Assembly (NCBI RefSeq): GCF_001957125.1
Contig: NZ_MPHJ01000021.1
Span: 1-64,000, forward strand
DNA length: 64,000 nt
From: Shewanella sp. UCD-KL12
GTDB lineage: Bacteria > Pseudomonadota > Gammaproteobacteria > Enterobacterales > Shewanellaceae
Reading direction: 5' to 3'
This document shows positions 43,540-52,487 of this stretch, piece by piece. A program made the position numbers and the translations under genes. Under the pieces are notes generated by a model, which was not told the DNA's origin, searched no databases, and saw only the letters and a list, made by a program, of their open reading frames with translations. Numbering within the stretch: position 1 is the stretch's first letter; each line of letters begins with the position of its first letter.

Positions 43540-44820
43540 ATGACAAATAGCAGCTTACAAGAGAGAAAGGTTAAGGTTATTGCCCGCGGTCAAGGCAATG
43601 TCTATCCAGTGTATGTGGACAGAGCCGAGAACGCTGAGCTTTGGGATGTCGATGGCAATCGTTATATCGATTTTGGTACTGGCATAGCCGTGTGTAATAC
43701 CGGACATAGCCACCCTAAAGTGGTCACAGCGGTGAAAGAGCAGCTGGATAAATTTAGTCACACCTGCGTGATGATAAACCCCTATGAGTCTGCGGTTGAA
43801 TTAGCTGAAAAACTGACTGAGCTTGCACCGGGCAATAGCGAGAAAAAAGCCATCTTTGTCACAACCGGGGCTGAAGCGGTTGAAAACTGTATCAAGATAG
43901 CGAGAGCGCATACTGGGCGACGTGGGGTGATAGCGTTTAATGGTGGCTTTCATGGTCGGACTAATTTGACCATGGCGTTGACCGGAAAAATTACTCCCTA
44001 TAAACACCAGTTTGGTCCATTTCCTGCTGATGTCTATCATGCTCCATTTCCAACATCGCTTCATAATGTGTCGGTAACTGATTCGCTCAAGGCTGTCGAA
44101 AATCTCTTTAAAGTGGATATTGCTCCTAGTGATGTAGCCGCAATTATCATTGAGCCCGTTCAAGGAGAAGGCGGGTTTTATGCTGCGCCCGCCGAGTTTT
44201 TACAAGCTCTACGAACAATGTGCGATCTTCATGGCATAGTGCTGATAGCCGATGAGATACAAACCGGTTTTGGTCGTACCGGTAAGATGTTCAGCATTGA
44301 ACATGCTGATGTTGAACCTGATTTGATCACTATGGCCAAAGGCATTGCTGGTGGTTTTCCTATTGCGGCTGTAGTGGGGAAATCTGAAATTATGGACGCG
44401 CCTCTGCCAGGTGGTCTTGGGGGAACCTATGGTGGTTCTCCAGTGGGTTGCGTGGCGGCATTGGCGGTACTTGAGGTGATTGAGGAGGATAATTTAGTTA
44501 AGCGCTCCTCTCAGATAGGTCAGATTTTTAATGAACACTTGAGTCAGTTGCAATCGCGTTTCCCAAAGGTGATTGCCCAGGTGCGTAACCAAGGGGCTAT
44601 GATCGCCATTGAATTGGTGGAAGAGGGGGAGAATGAACAGCCAAATACCGAGCTTACACAAGCTATTATTGCTAAGGCGACGCAGCATGGGCTCATTTTG
44701 CTTGCGTGTGGTTTTCACGGCAATGTGATCCGTTTCTTACCTGCTTTAACCATATCAGATGAGTTAATTTACGAAGGTTTAGCTAAGTTTAATACCCTGT
44801 TTAATGAGCTGGTCAGCTAA
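43540..44820 (+). CDS. gabT: 4-aminobutyrate aminotransferase
   Basis: PLP enzyme that moves the amino group of GABA to 2-oxoglutarate, giving succinate semialdehyde for GabD. 426 residues like E. coli GabT. Motifs: DFGTGIAVCNTGHSHPKV near residue 46, FVTTGAEAVENCIKIAR near 105, the PLP aspartate in IADEIQTGFGRTGKM near 240, and the Schiff-base Lys in MAKGIAGG near 268. AGGA is 8 nt before the ATG. Ends in a terminator. Confidence 0.95.
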   Translation: MTNSSLQERKVKVIARGQGNVYPVYVDRAENAELWDVDGNRYIDFGTGIAVCNTGHSHPKVVTAVKEQLDKFSHTCVMINPYESAVELAEKLTELAPGNSEKKAIFVTTGAEAVENCIKIARAHTGRRGVIAFNGGFHGRTNLTMALTGKITPYKHQFGPFPADVYHAPFPTSLHNVSVTDSLKAVENLFKVDIAPSDVAAIIIEPVQGEGGFYAAPAEFLQALRTMCDLHGIVLIADEIQTGFGRTGKMFSIEHADVEPDLITMAKGIAGGFPIAAVVGKSEIMDAPLPGGLGGTYGGSPVGCVAALAVLEVIEEDNLVKRSSQIGQIFNEHLSQLQSRFPKVIAQVRNQGAMIAIELVEEGENEQPNTELTQAIIAKATQHGLILLACGFHGNVIRFLPALTISDELIYEGLAKFNTLFNELVS

Positions 44821-44858
44821 CTATTTATCTTTTCGGTGTTTATAACTGTTGAAGTAAC

Positions 44859-44894
44859 AAGCTTGCTAGGATTGCTCTAGCAAGCTTTTTTTCT
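44859..44894 (+). terminator. Terminator of the gab operon
   Basis: AAGCTTGCTAG, 7-nt loop, CTAGCAAGCTT, then more T, 38 bp after gabT. Confidence 0.92.
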
Positions 44895-45104
44895 TTTTGA
44901 TGCTGCCTCATCTTGGTGAGTATTGATCAAAATAGTGCAGTACTTAACGGTTAAGTGCCCATATCAGGCATTCAAAGCACATACTCATAACGCATCGTAT
45001 CTTATAGCCACATCCTATAGTCATATAGCCTAGTCACATCCTATAGTCATAAGGTCAGCTATCTTAGTTATTAGTAACGGCTTTGACTTGAATCACTTCA
45101 TTAT

Positions 45105-45502
45105 AAGCAGCTAATACCACATCCTCACAATCATGCTACCACTGGCTTAGTTTTTGCTGACACATAGGCAAGAAATCAGTGTGATGAAATTAACCGGAGG
45201 CGTTATGGGAAAAGGTAATGAGGCTCTTCATTTTGAAGCTCCAGTAAAAGGGATCCAGCTAGTTACTTATAGTCACCAAATAGATGAAGTTCATATTAAG
45301 CAGCTAATACCTCACCCACACCCTCACTATCATGTTAGTACTGGCTTAGTTTTTGCTGACACATTGGCAATGAATCAGTGTGATGAAATTAACCGGAGGC
45401 GTTATGGGAAAAGGTAATGAGGCTCTTCAGTTTGAAGCTCCAGTAAAAGGGATCCAGCTAGTTACTTATAGTCGCCAAATAAATGAAGTTAATATTAAGC
45501 AG
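45105..45502 (+). repeat. 199-bp direct tandem duplication at the 5' end of a GNAT gene
   Basis: Copy 1 (about 45105-45297) and copy 2 (about 45298-45496) share the upstream sequence, ribosome site CCGGAGGCGTT, start ATG and first 33 codons. The ATGs are at 45205 and 45404. The repeat edges carry AAGCAG at 45105, 45298 and 45497, a likely junction. About a dozen base differences and a 6-bp indel show it is not recent. A smaller tandem, CACATCCTATAGTCATA twice, lies just upstream at about 45010-45052. Confidence 0.9.
45205..45417 (+). pseudogene. Truncated duplicate of the GNAT gene start
   Basis: Copy 1 of the duplication still has a good ribosome site and ATG. It encodes MGKGNEALHFEAPVKGIQLV and continues to about residue 33, then runs out of frame into copy 2 and ends at residue 70. 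The period of 199 bp is not a multiple of three, so it cannot fuse in frame with the full gene. If translated, it would end 14 bases after the ATG of the full gene and could couple the two. Confidence 0.75.
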
Positions 45503-46030
45503 GGCTTACTCTCTTTGCTCTGTGATTGTGTCGATAGTGGTGCATCTGTTGGGTTTATTCGCCCGTTTACGCTGCAGCAAGCTGAACAATATTGGCGTGA
45601 GGTTCAAATGGCGCTCAATGATGGGAACAAGTATCTATTAATTGCTGCATCAGAAGCGAATGTATTGGGTTGTGTGCAACTGTCGCTCTGTCACAAGGCG
45701 AATGGTTTGCATAGAGCAGAGGTTGAAAAGTTGATGGTGCACACTCAAGCGAGAGGGCAAGGAGTCGCAAAGCGTTTGATGATTGAGGTAGAAGCGTTAG
45801 CGACTAACCTTTGTCGAAGCTTATTGGTACTTGATACCAAGAAGGGGGATATTGCAGAAAACATGTACGCTAACCTAGGGTATGTAAGAGGCGGAGAAAT
45901 ACCTGGTTTCGCACTGAGTTCGACGGGGGAGCTCGATGCTACAGTGTTATTTTATAAGAGGTTAATGATTAAAGCGCCGTTTACAGAAACCACTTTTGAG
46001 CTAGCAGATAATCAAGGACTCAATCGATGA
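45404..46030 (+). CDS. GNAT-family acetyltransferase
   Basis: 208-residue predicted N-acetyltransferase. The acetyl-CoA loop reads VEKLMVHTQARGQGVAKRLM near residue 105, followed by LVLDTKKGDIAENMYANLGY. Start at 45404 with CCGGAGGCG 5-10 nt upstream. Its stop overlaps the next GNAT gene by 4 bp (ATGA), so the two are coupled. Substrate unknown. Confidence 0.85.
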   Translation: MGKGNEALQFEAPVKGIQLVTYSRQINEVNIKQGLLSLLCDCVDSGASVGFIRPFTLQQAEQYWREVQMALNDGNKYLLIAASEANVLGCVQLSLCHKANGLHRAEVEKLMVHTQARGQGVAKRLMIEVEALATNLCRSLLVLDTKKGDIAENMYANLGYVRGGEIPGFALSSTGELDATVLFYKRLMIKAPFTETTFELADNQGLNR

Positions 46031-46524
46031 CGACAATTAGAGCCTTTGTTGAAAGTGACTTTGAGCAAGTTCAAGCCATCTATCTGCAGGGCATTAATAC
46101 AGGTAATGCGACGTTTGAAAGGCAAGTGAAAACTTGGCCAGAGTGGGATAAGGCGATGGTGAATGAGTGCCGATTAGTTGCCGTTAGAGGCGGTAAACTT
46201 ATAGGTTGGGCTGCACTCTCTCGAGTCTCTAACCGCGCTGTTTATGCAGGGGTCGCCGAGGTAAGCGTTTATATTTGTAGTGCTGCTAAAGGTGTTGGAG
46301 TAGGCACGAGTCTACTACTTGAATTAATCGCACAATCTGAGTTAGCAGGTTTTTGGTCTTTGCAGTCTGGGATATTTCCCGAGAATCAAGCGAGTCTACG
46401 TATACATAAAAAATGTGGCTTTAGCGTACTTGGTACTAGAGAAAGGTTAGGTCAGATGAATGGCATTTGGCGAGATGTGATCTTACTTGAGCGAAGAAGC
46501 TTAGTGGAAGGTATTGAACTGTAA
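46027..46524 (+). CDS. Phosphinothricin-acetyltransferase-like GNAT protein
   Basis: 165 residues of the Pat/MddA/YncA kind. The phrases IRAFVESDFEQVQAIYLQGI at the start, AGVAEVSVYI then GVGVGTSLLLELI, and the end part LRIHKKCGFSVLGTRERLGQ are family marks. Relatives acetylate methionine derivatives (sulfoximine, sulfone) or similar L-amino acids. Coupled to the GNAT gene before it. Confidence 0.85.
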   Translation: MTTIRAFVESDFEQVQAIYLQGINTGNATFERQVKTWPEWDKAMVNECRLVAVRGGKLIGWAALSRVSNRAVYAGVAEVSVYICSAAKGVGVGTSLLLELIAQSELAGFWSLQSGIFPENQASLRIHKKCGFSVLGTRERLGQMNGIWRDVILLERRSLVEGIEL

Positions 46525-46688
46525 CTGAGCTTTGTCTGAGGTTAAGCGATTACTGAACGAGTACCTGTCGCTAAATAGATACCGCTATATTGTAAGCAAG
46601 GCTTGCCAACTTACTAAGTTCAGCGTAAAACTCCCTCACAGAACCTAATTATTCCTGTCTTGGGAAAAGATAAACTGGAAGGCTGAGT

Positions 46689-47477
46689 TTGGATCATTTT
46701 ATTTGGAATATAGACCCCGTATTGATCTCCTTTATGGGACTTAAAGTACATTGGTATGGCGCCCTTTTTGCTACGGCAATCGCTTGTGGTTTTCAGGTGA
46801 TGAAGCGTATTTATATCAAGGAAAAGTTACCGGTTGAGTCATTAGATAATCTGCTTATGTACTGTGTTATCGGCATCATTGTTGGTGCTAGGTTGGCGCA
46901 CTGCCTCTTCTATGACCCTGCGTATTACCTAAGTAATCCGCTAAAAATCTTTGCGATTTGGGAAGGTGGGCTTGCCAGCCACGGTGGTGGTTTAGGCGCT
47001 ATTCTTGCTCTGTATTACTACCGTCGCAAGATGGATATGCCTTTCTTATTCCTGTTGGATAGGCTCGCCATTGCTACAGCTATTTTCGGCTTCTTTGTTC
47101 GTATGGCTAACTTCATGAACTCTGAAATATTAGGGCTTCCTAGCAGTGTGCCTTGGGCTATTGTCTTTGAACGTGTGGACATGTTACCTCGCCATCCTGC
47201 GCAGCTCTATGAAGCGATTGCGTATCTGCTGATCTTTATCGGATTGTGGGCCATATACAGGTTCACAGAGATGAAGCAAAAAGAGGGGGCGATCTTTGGA
47301 TTGTTTCTAGTGCTAGTGTTTAGCTCTCGCTTTGCTATCGAGTTTGTTAAGGTAAAGCAGGCAGCTTATGCAGAGGGAATGACTTTGAGCGCAGGCCAGT
47401 GGTTGAGTGTGCCATTTCTTATTGTCGGCATAGTGCTTTTACTAAAACCTTATTTGAGTAAACAAGTTAAGGCATAG
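46689..47477 (+). CDS. lgt: Prolipoprotein diacylglyceryl transferase, Bacteroidetes-like type
   Basis: Inner membrane enzyme that adds diacylglycerol to the lipobox cysteine of lipoprotein precursors. 262 residues, about seven helices. Lgt motifs: VHWYGALFATAIACGF near residue 20, VGARLAHCLFYDP near 60, EGGLASHGGGLGA near 95, and NFMNSEILGLPSS with the FER-V-MLPRHPAQLYEA run near 140-178. It starts at TTG with GGAAGG 6 nt upstream. It is not next to thyA, where enterobacterial and Shewanella lgt normally stands. Its wording resembles Bacteroidetes Lgt, so it may be a second, acquired copy. Confidence 0.85.
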   Translation: MDHFIWNIDPVLISFMGLKVHWYGALFATAIACGFQVMKRIYIKEKLPVESLDNLLMYCVIGIIVGARLAHCLFYDPAYYLSNPLKIFAIWEGGLASHGGGLGAILALYYYRRKMDMPFLFLLDRLAIATAIFGFFVRMANFMNSEILGLPSSVPWAIVFERVDMLPRHPAQLYEAIAYLLIFIGLWAIYRFTEMKQKEGAIFGLFLVLVFSSRFAIEFVKVKQAAYAEGMTLSAGQWLSVPFLIVGIVLLLKPYLSKQVKA

Positions 47478-47500
47478 ATGTGAGTGATATGTGCTAAGTT

Positions 47501-47538
47501 AGGCGGTAGGAGCTTGCAGTTTCTACCGCCTTTTTTGT
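47501..47538 (+). terminator. Terminator of lgt
   Basis: AGGCGGTAGGA and TTCTACCGCCT with a short loop, then six T, about 24 bp after the stop. Confidence 0.92.
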
Positions 47539-47591
47539 TGGGTAAACCATTGGAAGATACATTATTGTTCGTTAATCTAATGGTTAACAGA

Positions 47592-47649
47592 TTAATAAAT
47601 AATGTGAAATAGGCTATAATATTGTCTTCAGGATCCCAGCTCTGGGATC
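47592..47649 (+). promoter_or_regulatory. Possible promoter and 5' hairpin of the antiporter gene
   Basis: TATAAT at 47615-47620 is a full -10 match; the -35 place has only TTAATA. Just downstream GATCCCAG-CT-CTGGGATC at 47632-47649 is a perfect 8-bp stem that would form near the 5' end of the transcript. The rest of the 308-bp gap before the antiporter gene is unremarkable. Confidence 0.35.
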
Positions 47650-47785
47650 GAACTTTTATCAGATTTATTTGCTACTGTTTTGTCATTAAAGTGGGGCCCA
47701 GGTTGCTGTGTTTTGTCGGTTACCCCATTAATTAATCACCACTTGGGTGCTAACTCATCCACATCAATAGAGGACTTAACCTTAC

Positions 47786-48979
47786 ATGCCATACGAAATA
47801 CTCCTGCTGGGAATCGCCGTGTTGATTGCAATTGGGATCTTGTTGCATCACCCCTCGAAAACCTTAGGTATCCCCTCTCTGCTTATTTTTATGGGGGTTG
47901 GCTTGGCGCTTGGCAATGGTGAGTTTAATTTCGTGTATGACAATCTGGCAGTTACTTCTACCGTGGGAGCTGTGGCGCTTAATATCATTGTATTCGTCGG
48001 CGGCATAAATACCTCTACCAATAGTATTAAGCTGGCTTACAAAGAGGGTGGGGTGCTTTCAACGCTTGGCGTGTTGTTTACCACCTTAATCTTAGCGGCG
48101 CTGCTTTATCCGTTAACAGAGTGGAGTATCGTTATCTGTCTGCTGTTTGCCGCGATAGTTTCATCAACTGATGCCGCTGCAGTATTTTCAATCTTAGAGT
48201 CTAAGAAACTCAAACTTAAAGAGAAGACTGATACCGTTTTGGAGTTTGAGTCTGCGACTAATGACCCTGTGGCTTTAGTCATGGTGGTGATTTTAACGGG
48301 GATTGCCTTAGCGCCAGAAAAAGCGATATCGGGGTGGGAGATAGGTCAAACCTTGCTTATTCAAATTGGCGCGGGTGTGATTATCGCGTACTTAGTGGGT
48401 AAGTTAGCGGTATACCTGCTCAATACCATACACTTAGAGGAGTATGGGTTGATCCCGGTATTTGTATTAGCAAGTTTTATCATCGCTGCTTATAGTAGTG
48501 AGCTGGCTGGTGGAAATATCTTGATCGCCTCTTATGTAGTGGGGGTGGTGATTGGCAACGGTATTAAACGTGGGCGAGAGGTTAACAAACACTTTTTCAA
48601 TAGTGTTTCTTGGCTAGCGCAATCGCTGATGTTTATCATACTCGGGTTACAGATCTTCCCACAGACCCTATTTTCAGTGTTCTTCCTGTCACTTATTCCA
48701 GCTGTTTTACTTATGTTTGTTGCTCGGCCATTAGCTGTGCAGCTTTGTTATCTTCCATTTAGAAAGGCAAGCTGGCGTAAGCGTTTGTTTATCTCATCGA
48801 TTGGCCTTAAGGGGGCAACCCCGATTGTTTTTGCGCTGATCCCTGCGGCCGCAGGCGTTGAAGGGGCGATTGACCTAGTACATATGGTGTTCTTTATCGT
48901 GCTCTTTTCAATATTGCTACAAGGCAGTGCGATAGAGCCTTTGGCTAATAAGCTAAAGTTGAATGACAAAGATAGTTAG
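47786..48979 (+). CDS. CPA1-type cation/proton antiporter (NhaP2/CvrA-like, short form)
   Basis: 397-residue membrane protein with twelve or so helices. The family signature is seen in AAIVSSTDAAAVFSIL near residue 130 and FESATNDPVALVMVVILTG near 155, with the ion-binding Asp. NhaP2/CvrA proteins have about 580 residues with a C-terminal TrkA-C domain; here the chain stops after the membrane part (LANKLKLNDKDS), so no cytoplasmic nucleotide-sensing domain is present. The ion (K+ or Na+) is not decided by sequence. Confidence 0.85.
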   Translation: MPYEILLLGIAVLIAIGILLHHPSKTLGIPSLLIFMGVGLALGNGEFNFVYDNLAVTSTVGAVALNIIVFVGGINTSTNSIKLAYKEGGVLSTLGVLFTTLILAALLYPLTEWSIVICLLFAAIVSSTDAAAVFSILESKKLKLKEKTDTVLEFESATNDPVALVMVVILTGIALAPEKAISGWEIGQTLLIQIGAGVIIAYLVGKLAVYLLNTIHLEEYGLIPVFVLASFIIAAYSSELAGGNILIASYVVGVVIGNGIKRGREVNKHFFNSVSWLAQSLMFIILGLQIFPQTLFSVFFLSLIPAVLLMFVARPLAVQLCYLPFRKASWRKRLFISSIGLKGATPIVFALIPAAAGVEGAIDLVHMVFFIVLFSILLQGSAIEPLANKLKLNDKDS

Positions 48980-48987
48980 TCGCTGAA

Positions 48988-50010
48988 TCAGTTATATTTC
49001 CAGCTTTCTAAAGCACCATCTGAGCTTATTGTCACGAGTTGACCGTTAGGGGCCACGACCATATCAAGTACTGTGGTTCCTGCGGTAAATGCTGTGATGC
49101 TCCAGTGTTTTGTCTCTTTACCACTGTTGAGATCCCAAACCATTATCTTCTGTTTTGAACTGGCTGTGATGAGTGTTTTTCCTCGCTCGGCAAATAATGC
49201 TTGTCGAAAATAACGGTAACGCTCTAAGAAGGTTAACTTGCTGATGCTCTCGCCAGAAAGAGAGTCTGCGATAAGGTGATTATCTATGGCATCTGAGATA
49301 AATAATCTGCGGTTAGCTTGATCAAAGCTGACGCTAGTGAGCCTCTGAGGTAAGTTAAACTCCTTAATTATTTTGCCATTACTGCTTGCTGATATGATTA
49401 AGTGCCCATCATGAGCGGCACTTAATAGCTGCTCATTATGAGCGATAAACTCTACATGGCTCACAGGTCCCTTATGGAGTTGAAATTTAGATAGCTGGTT
49501 GCTCCTTAGGTTAATACTCAGCAGTGATCCCTCATTCATTCCGATTAACACTTGGTTACCCGTTTTGCTCAGAAATAGGCTGGAGATGCTGGCATCTTTG
49601 TCAAAGCCCTGGGCTAACCAAGAAAGGGTAAGCTGGCCTGTTGTCAGGTCAAAAATTGAGAGTCGAGACTTGCCTGCCGCAGCGAGAAAGCGTTTGTTGC
49701 CAGAGAGGGCTATAAGGTAGTTGGGCTCATCAAAGTTATGCGCTTGCCATTGATGTTGTAGCGTTTTTGAGATGTTATCCCATACCGATAATTCACGTGT
49801 TCTACTCAAAGTCACTGTTAATTGTGAATCAGTGGAGAGAGTGGCATCAATCAAGTTATCTTCGACATATCTATGAATAGATGCTGGCGCTAGACTCGCT
49901 TCAGGCTGGCTACAGCCAGTAATGGTAACGCCCATTAAGAGGAGTATTGGTGCTAAACACCAAGTGCTGAGCTTTTTAACGATATAACTGGACAAGGTTA
50001 TATGGCCCAC
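48988..50010 (-). CDS. WD40-repeat beta-propeller lipoprotein
   Basis: 340 residues with a lipoprotein signal (long n-region, hydrophobic stretch, lipobox ITGC with Cys33) and about six or seven weak WD40 repeats, recognisable from ending pairs such as LSVWD, LSIFD, IMVWD, LESWK. Probably an envelope scaffold protein. It is convergent with the antiporter gene (8 bp between stops) and has no operon partner. Confidence 0.82.
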   Translation of the reverse strand: MGHITLSSYIVKKLSTWCLAPILLLMGVTITGCSQPEASLAPASIHRYVEDNLIDATLSTDSQLTVTLSRTRELSVWDNISKTLQHQWQAHNFDEPNYLIALSGNKRFLAAAGKSRLSIFDLTTGQLTLSWLAQGFDKDASISSLFLSKTGNQVLIGMNEGSLLSINLRSNQLSKFQLHKGPVSHVEFIAHNEQLLSAAHDGHLIISASSNGKIIKEFNLPQRLTSVSFDQANRRLFISDAIDNHLIADSLSGESISKLTFLERYRYFRQALFAERGKTLITASSKQKIMVWDLNSGKETKHWSITAFTAGTTVLDMVVAPNGQLVTISSDGALESWKYN

Positions 50011-50101
50011 AATAAGCGTAAGATAACCGATACTAGCATAATCAATTGCTTGTATCGGTTTTAGATAAATTTATCGCTGACTTATATCGATGAGGAGGTG
50101 C

Positions 50102-50803
50102 TTACTTGAGTTTATAAACCACCTCGACTCTATCTCGGATAGTGACCTGCCCTTGCTGATAACTCTGGGCGACATCATGACTTGGACCTGCATTCATACG
50201 TAGCATGACAGGCTGAATAGGGCCTTGATCAAAATAACGGATTTCCCACACTCCATCGAGGGTTTCATCGAAGCCTTCAGCGAGAAATTGTGCTTTTTGT
50301 TTGGCATCATTGATTGCAGCACTGCGAGCCTTATTCATATATTCAGTTTCTTTACTGGTTTTAAGAGCAATATTGTTAACTCGGTTGATCCCCTCTTCGA
50401 GTGCTGAGTCTAAGATCTCATTAAGCCGAGATAACTCATGTACTGTGACTGTTACTCTTCGGTTTGCGCTGTAACCGATGAGCTCGGCAGGTTTGTTTTT
50501 CTCATAACGATATTGAGGTTGTAAGTTTAGATTGGCACTCTCAATATTATCTTGCGCAATGCCAGCTTTTTTAAGGCGGCTGACAAATTTGGCAACCGCA
50601 GTGTCAGAGCTACTTTTAGCGTCTTGGGCTGTTAGTGCTTTAACTGAGACCTCGACGTTGATCTCTGCCATATCGGCTTGCACAGCAAGCTCACTTACAC
50701 CTACTGTCTCTACGTGGGCAAAGCTGAGTTCGTTAGCTTGAGCAAAAGGTATGCTAATCATCAGGCTTGTGGATATGAAAGCGGCAATTAGGGATCTGTT
50801 CAT
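50102..50803 (-). CDS. SIMPL-domain (DUF541, YggE-like) periplasmic protein
   Basis: 233 residues from the ATG at 50803, which has GGAG 9 nt upstream; 50818 would add five residues. Signal peptide about 1-23, then the SIMPL fold: VSVKALTAQDAKSS near 50, YSANRRVTVTVHELSRLNEI near 115, and ARSAAINDAKQKAQFLAEGF near 160. YggE relatives reduce the effects of oxidative stress; the mechanism is not known. Confidence 0.85.
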   Translation of the reverse strand: MNRSLIAAFISTSLMISIPFAQANELSFAHVETVGVSELAVQADMAEINVEVSVKALTAQDAKSSSDTAVAKFVSRLKKAGIAQDNIESANLNLQPQYRYEKNKPAELIGYSANRRVTVTVHELSRLNEILDSALEEGINRVNNIALKTSKETEYMNKARSAAINDAKQKAQFLAEGFDETLDGVWEIRYFDQGPIQPVMLRMNAGPSHDVAQSYQQGQVTIRDRVEVVYKLK

Positions 50804-50920
50804 CGTTGAATACTCCAAAATATAAAAGGTAGAATTTGCTACTGAAGTTATTAACGTTTGAAAATAAAGAAAGGGTTAAACAATTTTTAGATTCTTTTGG
50901 CTGCCCAGTGGCTCTTTCCC

Positions 50921-52150
50921 TCAGTGCTTTTGTTGCTTAATCTCCTTCTCCATCTGCTCCTGTAAGCGGGGATCGAGCTGTGACTTGAGTTGTGAATTGA
51001 GTTTTTGGGGGACTAATGACTCTAACTGCGTATAGGCATTGAATCTATATGGCTTGTTGACACCGCGAAAGCATTTACTGATACCGCTAAAATCTACCTC
51101 AGAGAGTTGAGTTCGATCCAGTCTATGGGAGTTGACGGATGTAATTGCTTGCATCTGATCAGAGATAATTCCACCTAATTCATTAAAAAAATCATGTTTG
51201 TTATAGTGATCAAAGATAAGTGGAATTATCCAGCCAGCTTCAAACACATGGCCGCCATAGCTGACAGCAACGCGCTGATTTTCTAAATAGGGTTTTATCT
51301 CGTTAGTCCAATCGATACTCCCAATTGTCACCTTATCTAGCATCTCTGGTTTTGACTGTTCTATTTCATCGACGACGGCCATTGAGATCAGATCGCTTGC
51401 CGTCCAAATGATGTCTATATTTTCATACCGCGTAAGCAGTTTCTTGATCATAAATCGAGCTTTGTCATAGGACCAGTCGGCATCTACAGCTTGAAGGAGC
51501 TGAATATTATCGCTTTTATCCAGTCTTTCTAATAACCCTTGCTCACGCATCTGACCCACTTGACTGCTTTTTCTCCCGCTGATCGCTATTAAATTAAACT
51601 CTGTCTGTTGGAGGTTGTTTGCTTCATGGCTGAGGCGAATTAAGTGATCGGCCAAGGCGAAACCTGCATTTACTTCGTCGGGTGAGATATGTCCTATCCA
51701 GTAGGGGAAGTATTCTCTCGGAGTGCCGGTACGCCTGATTATTTCTGGTGTGAGCGGAGCATTAAATGAAAATAGAAAAATCTTTTCCTGAGAGATTCGG
51801 CTGATGATATCTTGTTCTAAGCCGTTGGTTAGAAAAGTGATTAAATAATCAGGCTTTGGATTGCTAGCAAGTATTTCATTGATACTCTTAGCGTGTTTAA
51901 AGCGGTTCCTTTGATCTTCTTCCAAGTAATGTACATCTAATGTGATCTGTAATTGTTCACTCGCTAAAGTGATATAGCTAACCACATCTTGCCAAAAGAC
52001 ACTATTTTTATCGGCAGGCACTAAAAACATGACGCTTGGAGAGGCTAATGGCTTCCGACACTCTAATGGAGTGCCATCTTGAGCCATTGAACTTAACGAA
52101 CAGCAGAGGGCACAGCAACAAGCTGACAAGATAAAGCGTCTATATAACAT
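50921..52150 (-). CDS. Type 1 periplasmic binding protein (sugar/autoinducer-binding-like)
   Basis: 409 residues. Signal peptide of about 23 residues with several cysteines (ACCCALCC), then a Peripla_BP_4-type fold: VMFLVPADKNSVFWQDV near 40, a lobe with FNLIAISGRKSSQVGQMREQ near 195, and IIWTASDLISMAVVDEI near 245 typical of ribose/LuxP-like proteins. No ABC transporter is adjacent; similar orphans serve sensor kinases. The C-terminus is a Gln/Lys-rich tail that looks coiled. Confidence 0.78.
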   Translation of the reverse strand: MLYRRFILSACCCALCCSLSSMAQDGTPLECRKPLASPSVMFLVPADKNSVFWQDVVSYITLASEQLQITLDVHYLEEDQRNRFKHAKSINEILASNPKPDYLITFLTNGLEQDIISRISQEKIFLFSFNAPLTPEIIRRTGTPREYFPYWIGHISPDEVNAGFALADHLIRLSHEANNLQQTEFNLIAISGRKSSQVGQMREQGLLERLDKSDNIQLLQAVDADWSYDKARFMIKKLLTRYENIDIIWTASDLISMAVVDEIEQSKPEMLDKVTIGSIDWTNEIKPYLENQRVAVSYGGHVFEAGWIIPLIFDHYNKHDFFNELGGIISDQMQAITSVNSHRLDRTQLSEVDFSGISKCFRGVNKPYRFNAYTQLESLVPQKLNSQLKSQLDPRLQEQMEKEIKQQKH

Positions 52151-52487
52151 TGACTATATCCGTAGTAATTAGCTTTGGACGAATTTACATAGCCGAGCGA
52201 TTAATAACACTTAGCTCATATGAACAGTATAGAAGGCGTTGAGATTTTAGCTGAGAGCAAATGAGTTGCTCCATAGCTGTACTGAATGCCTGCCGACGCT
52301 ATATTGCTGCATCAAATTGTAACTTCACAGTCAAATAGATTGTCTTTCGAATAACAAGATATCAAGATGTTATTAAATGGTTCCGTAATTGTTTCATCTT
52401 GATTTACCTTGACTATACTCATGCTATTGGCCAATTCAAGTTGCTAGCTCTCTGCTTGAAGACAATCGTAAGTGCTAAGGAGTTGGT
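52151..52487. other. Intergenic region, nothing recognised
   Basis: 337 bp between divergent genes with no supported ORF. AT-rich; presumably holds both promoters. Confidence 0.3.
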
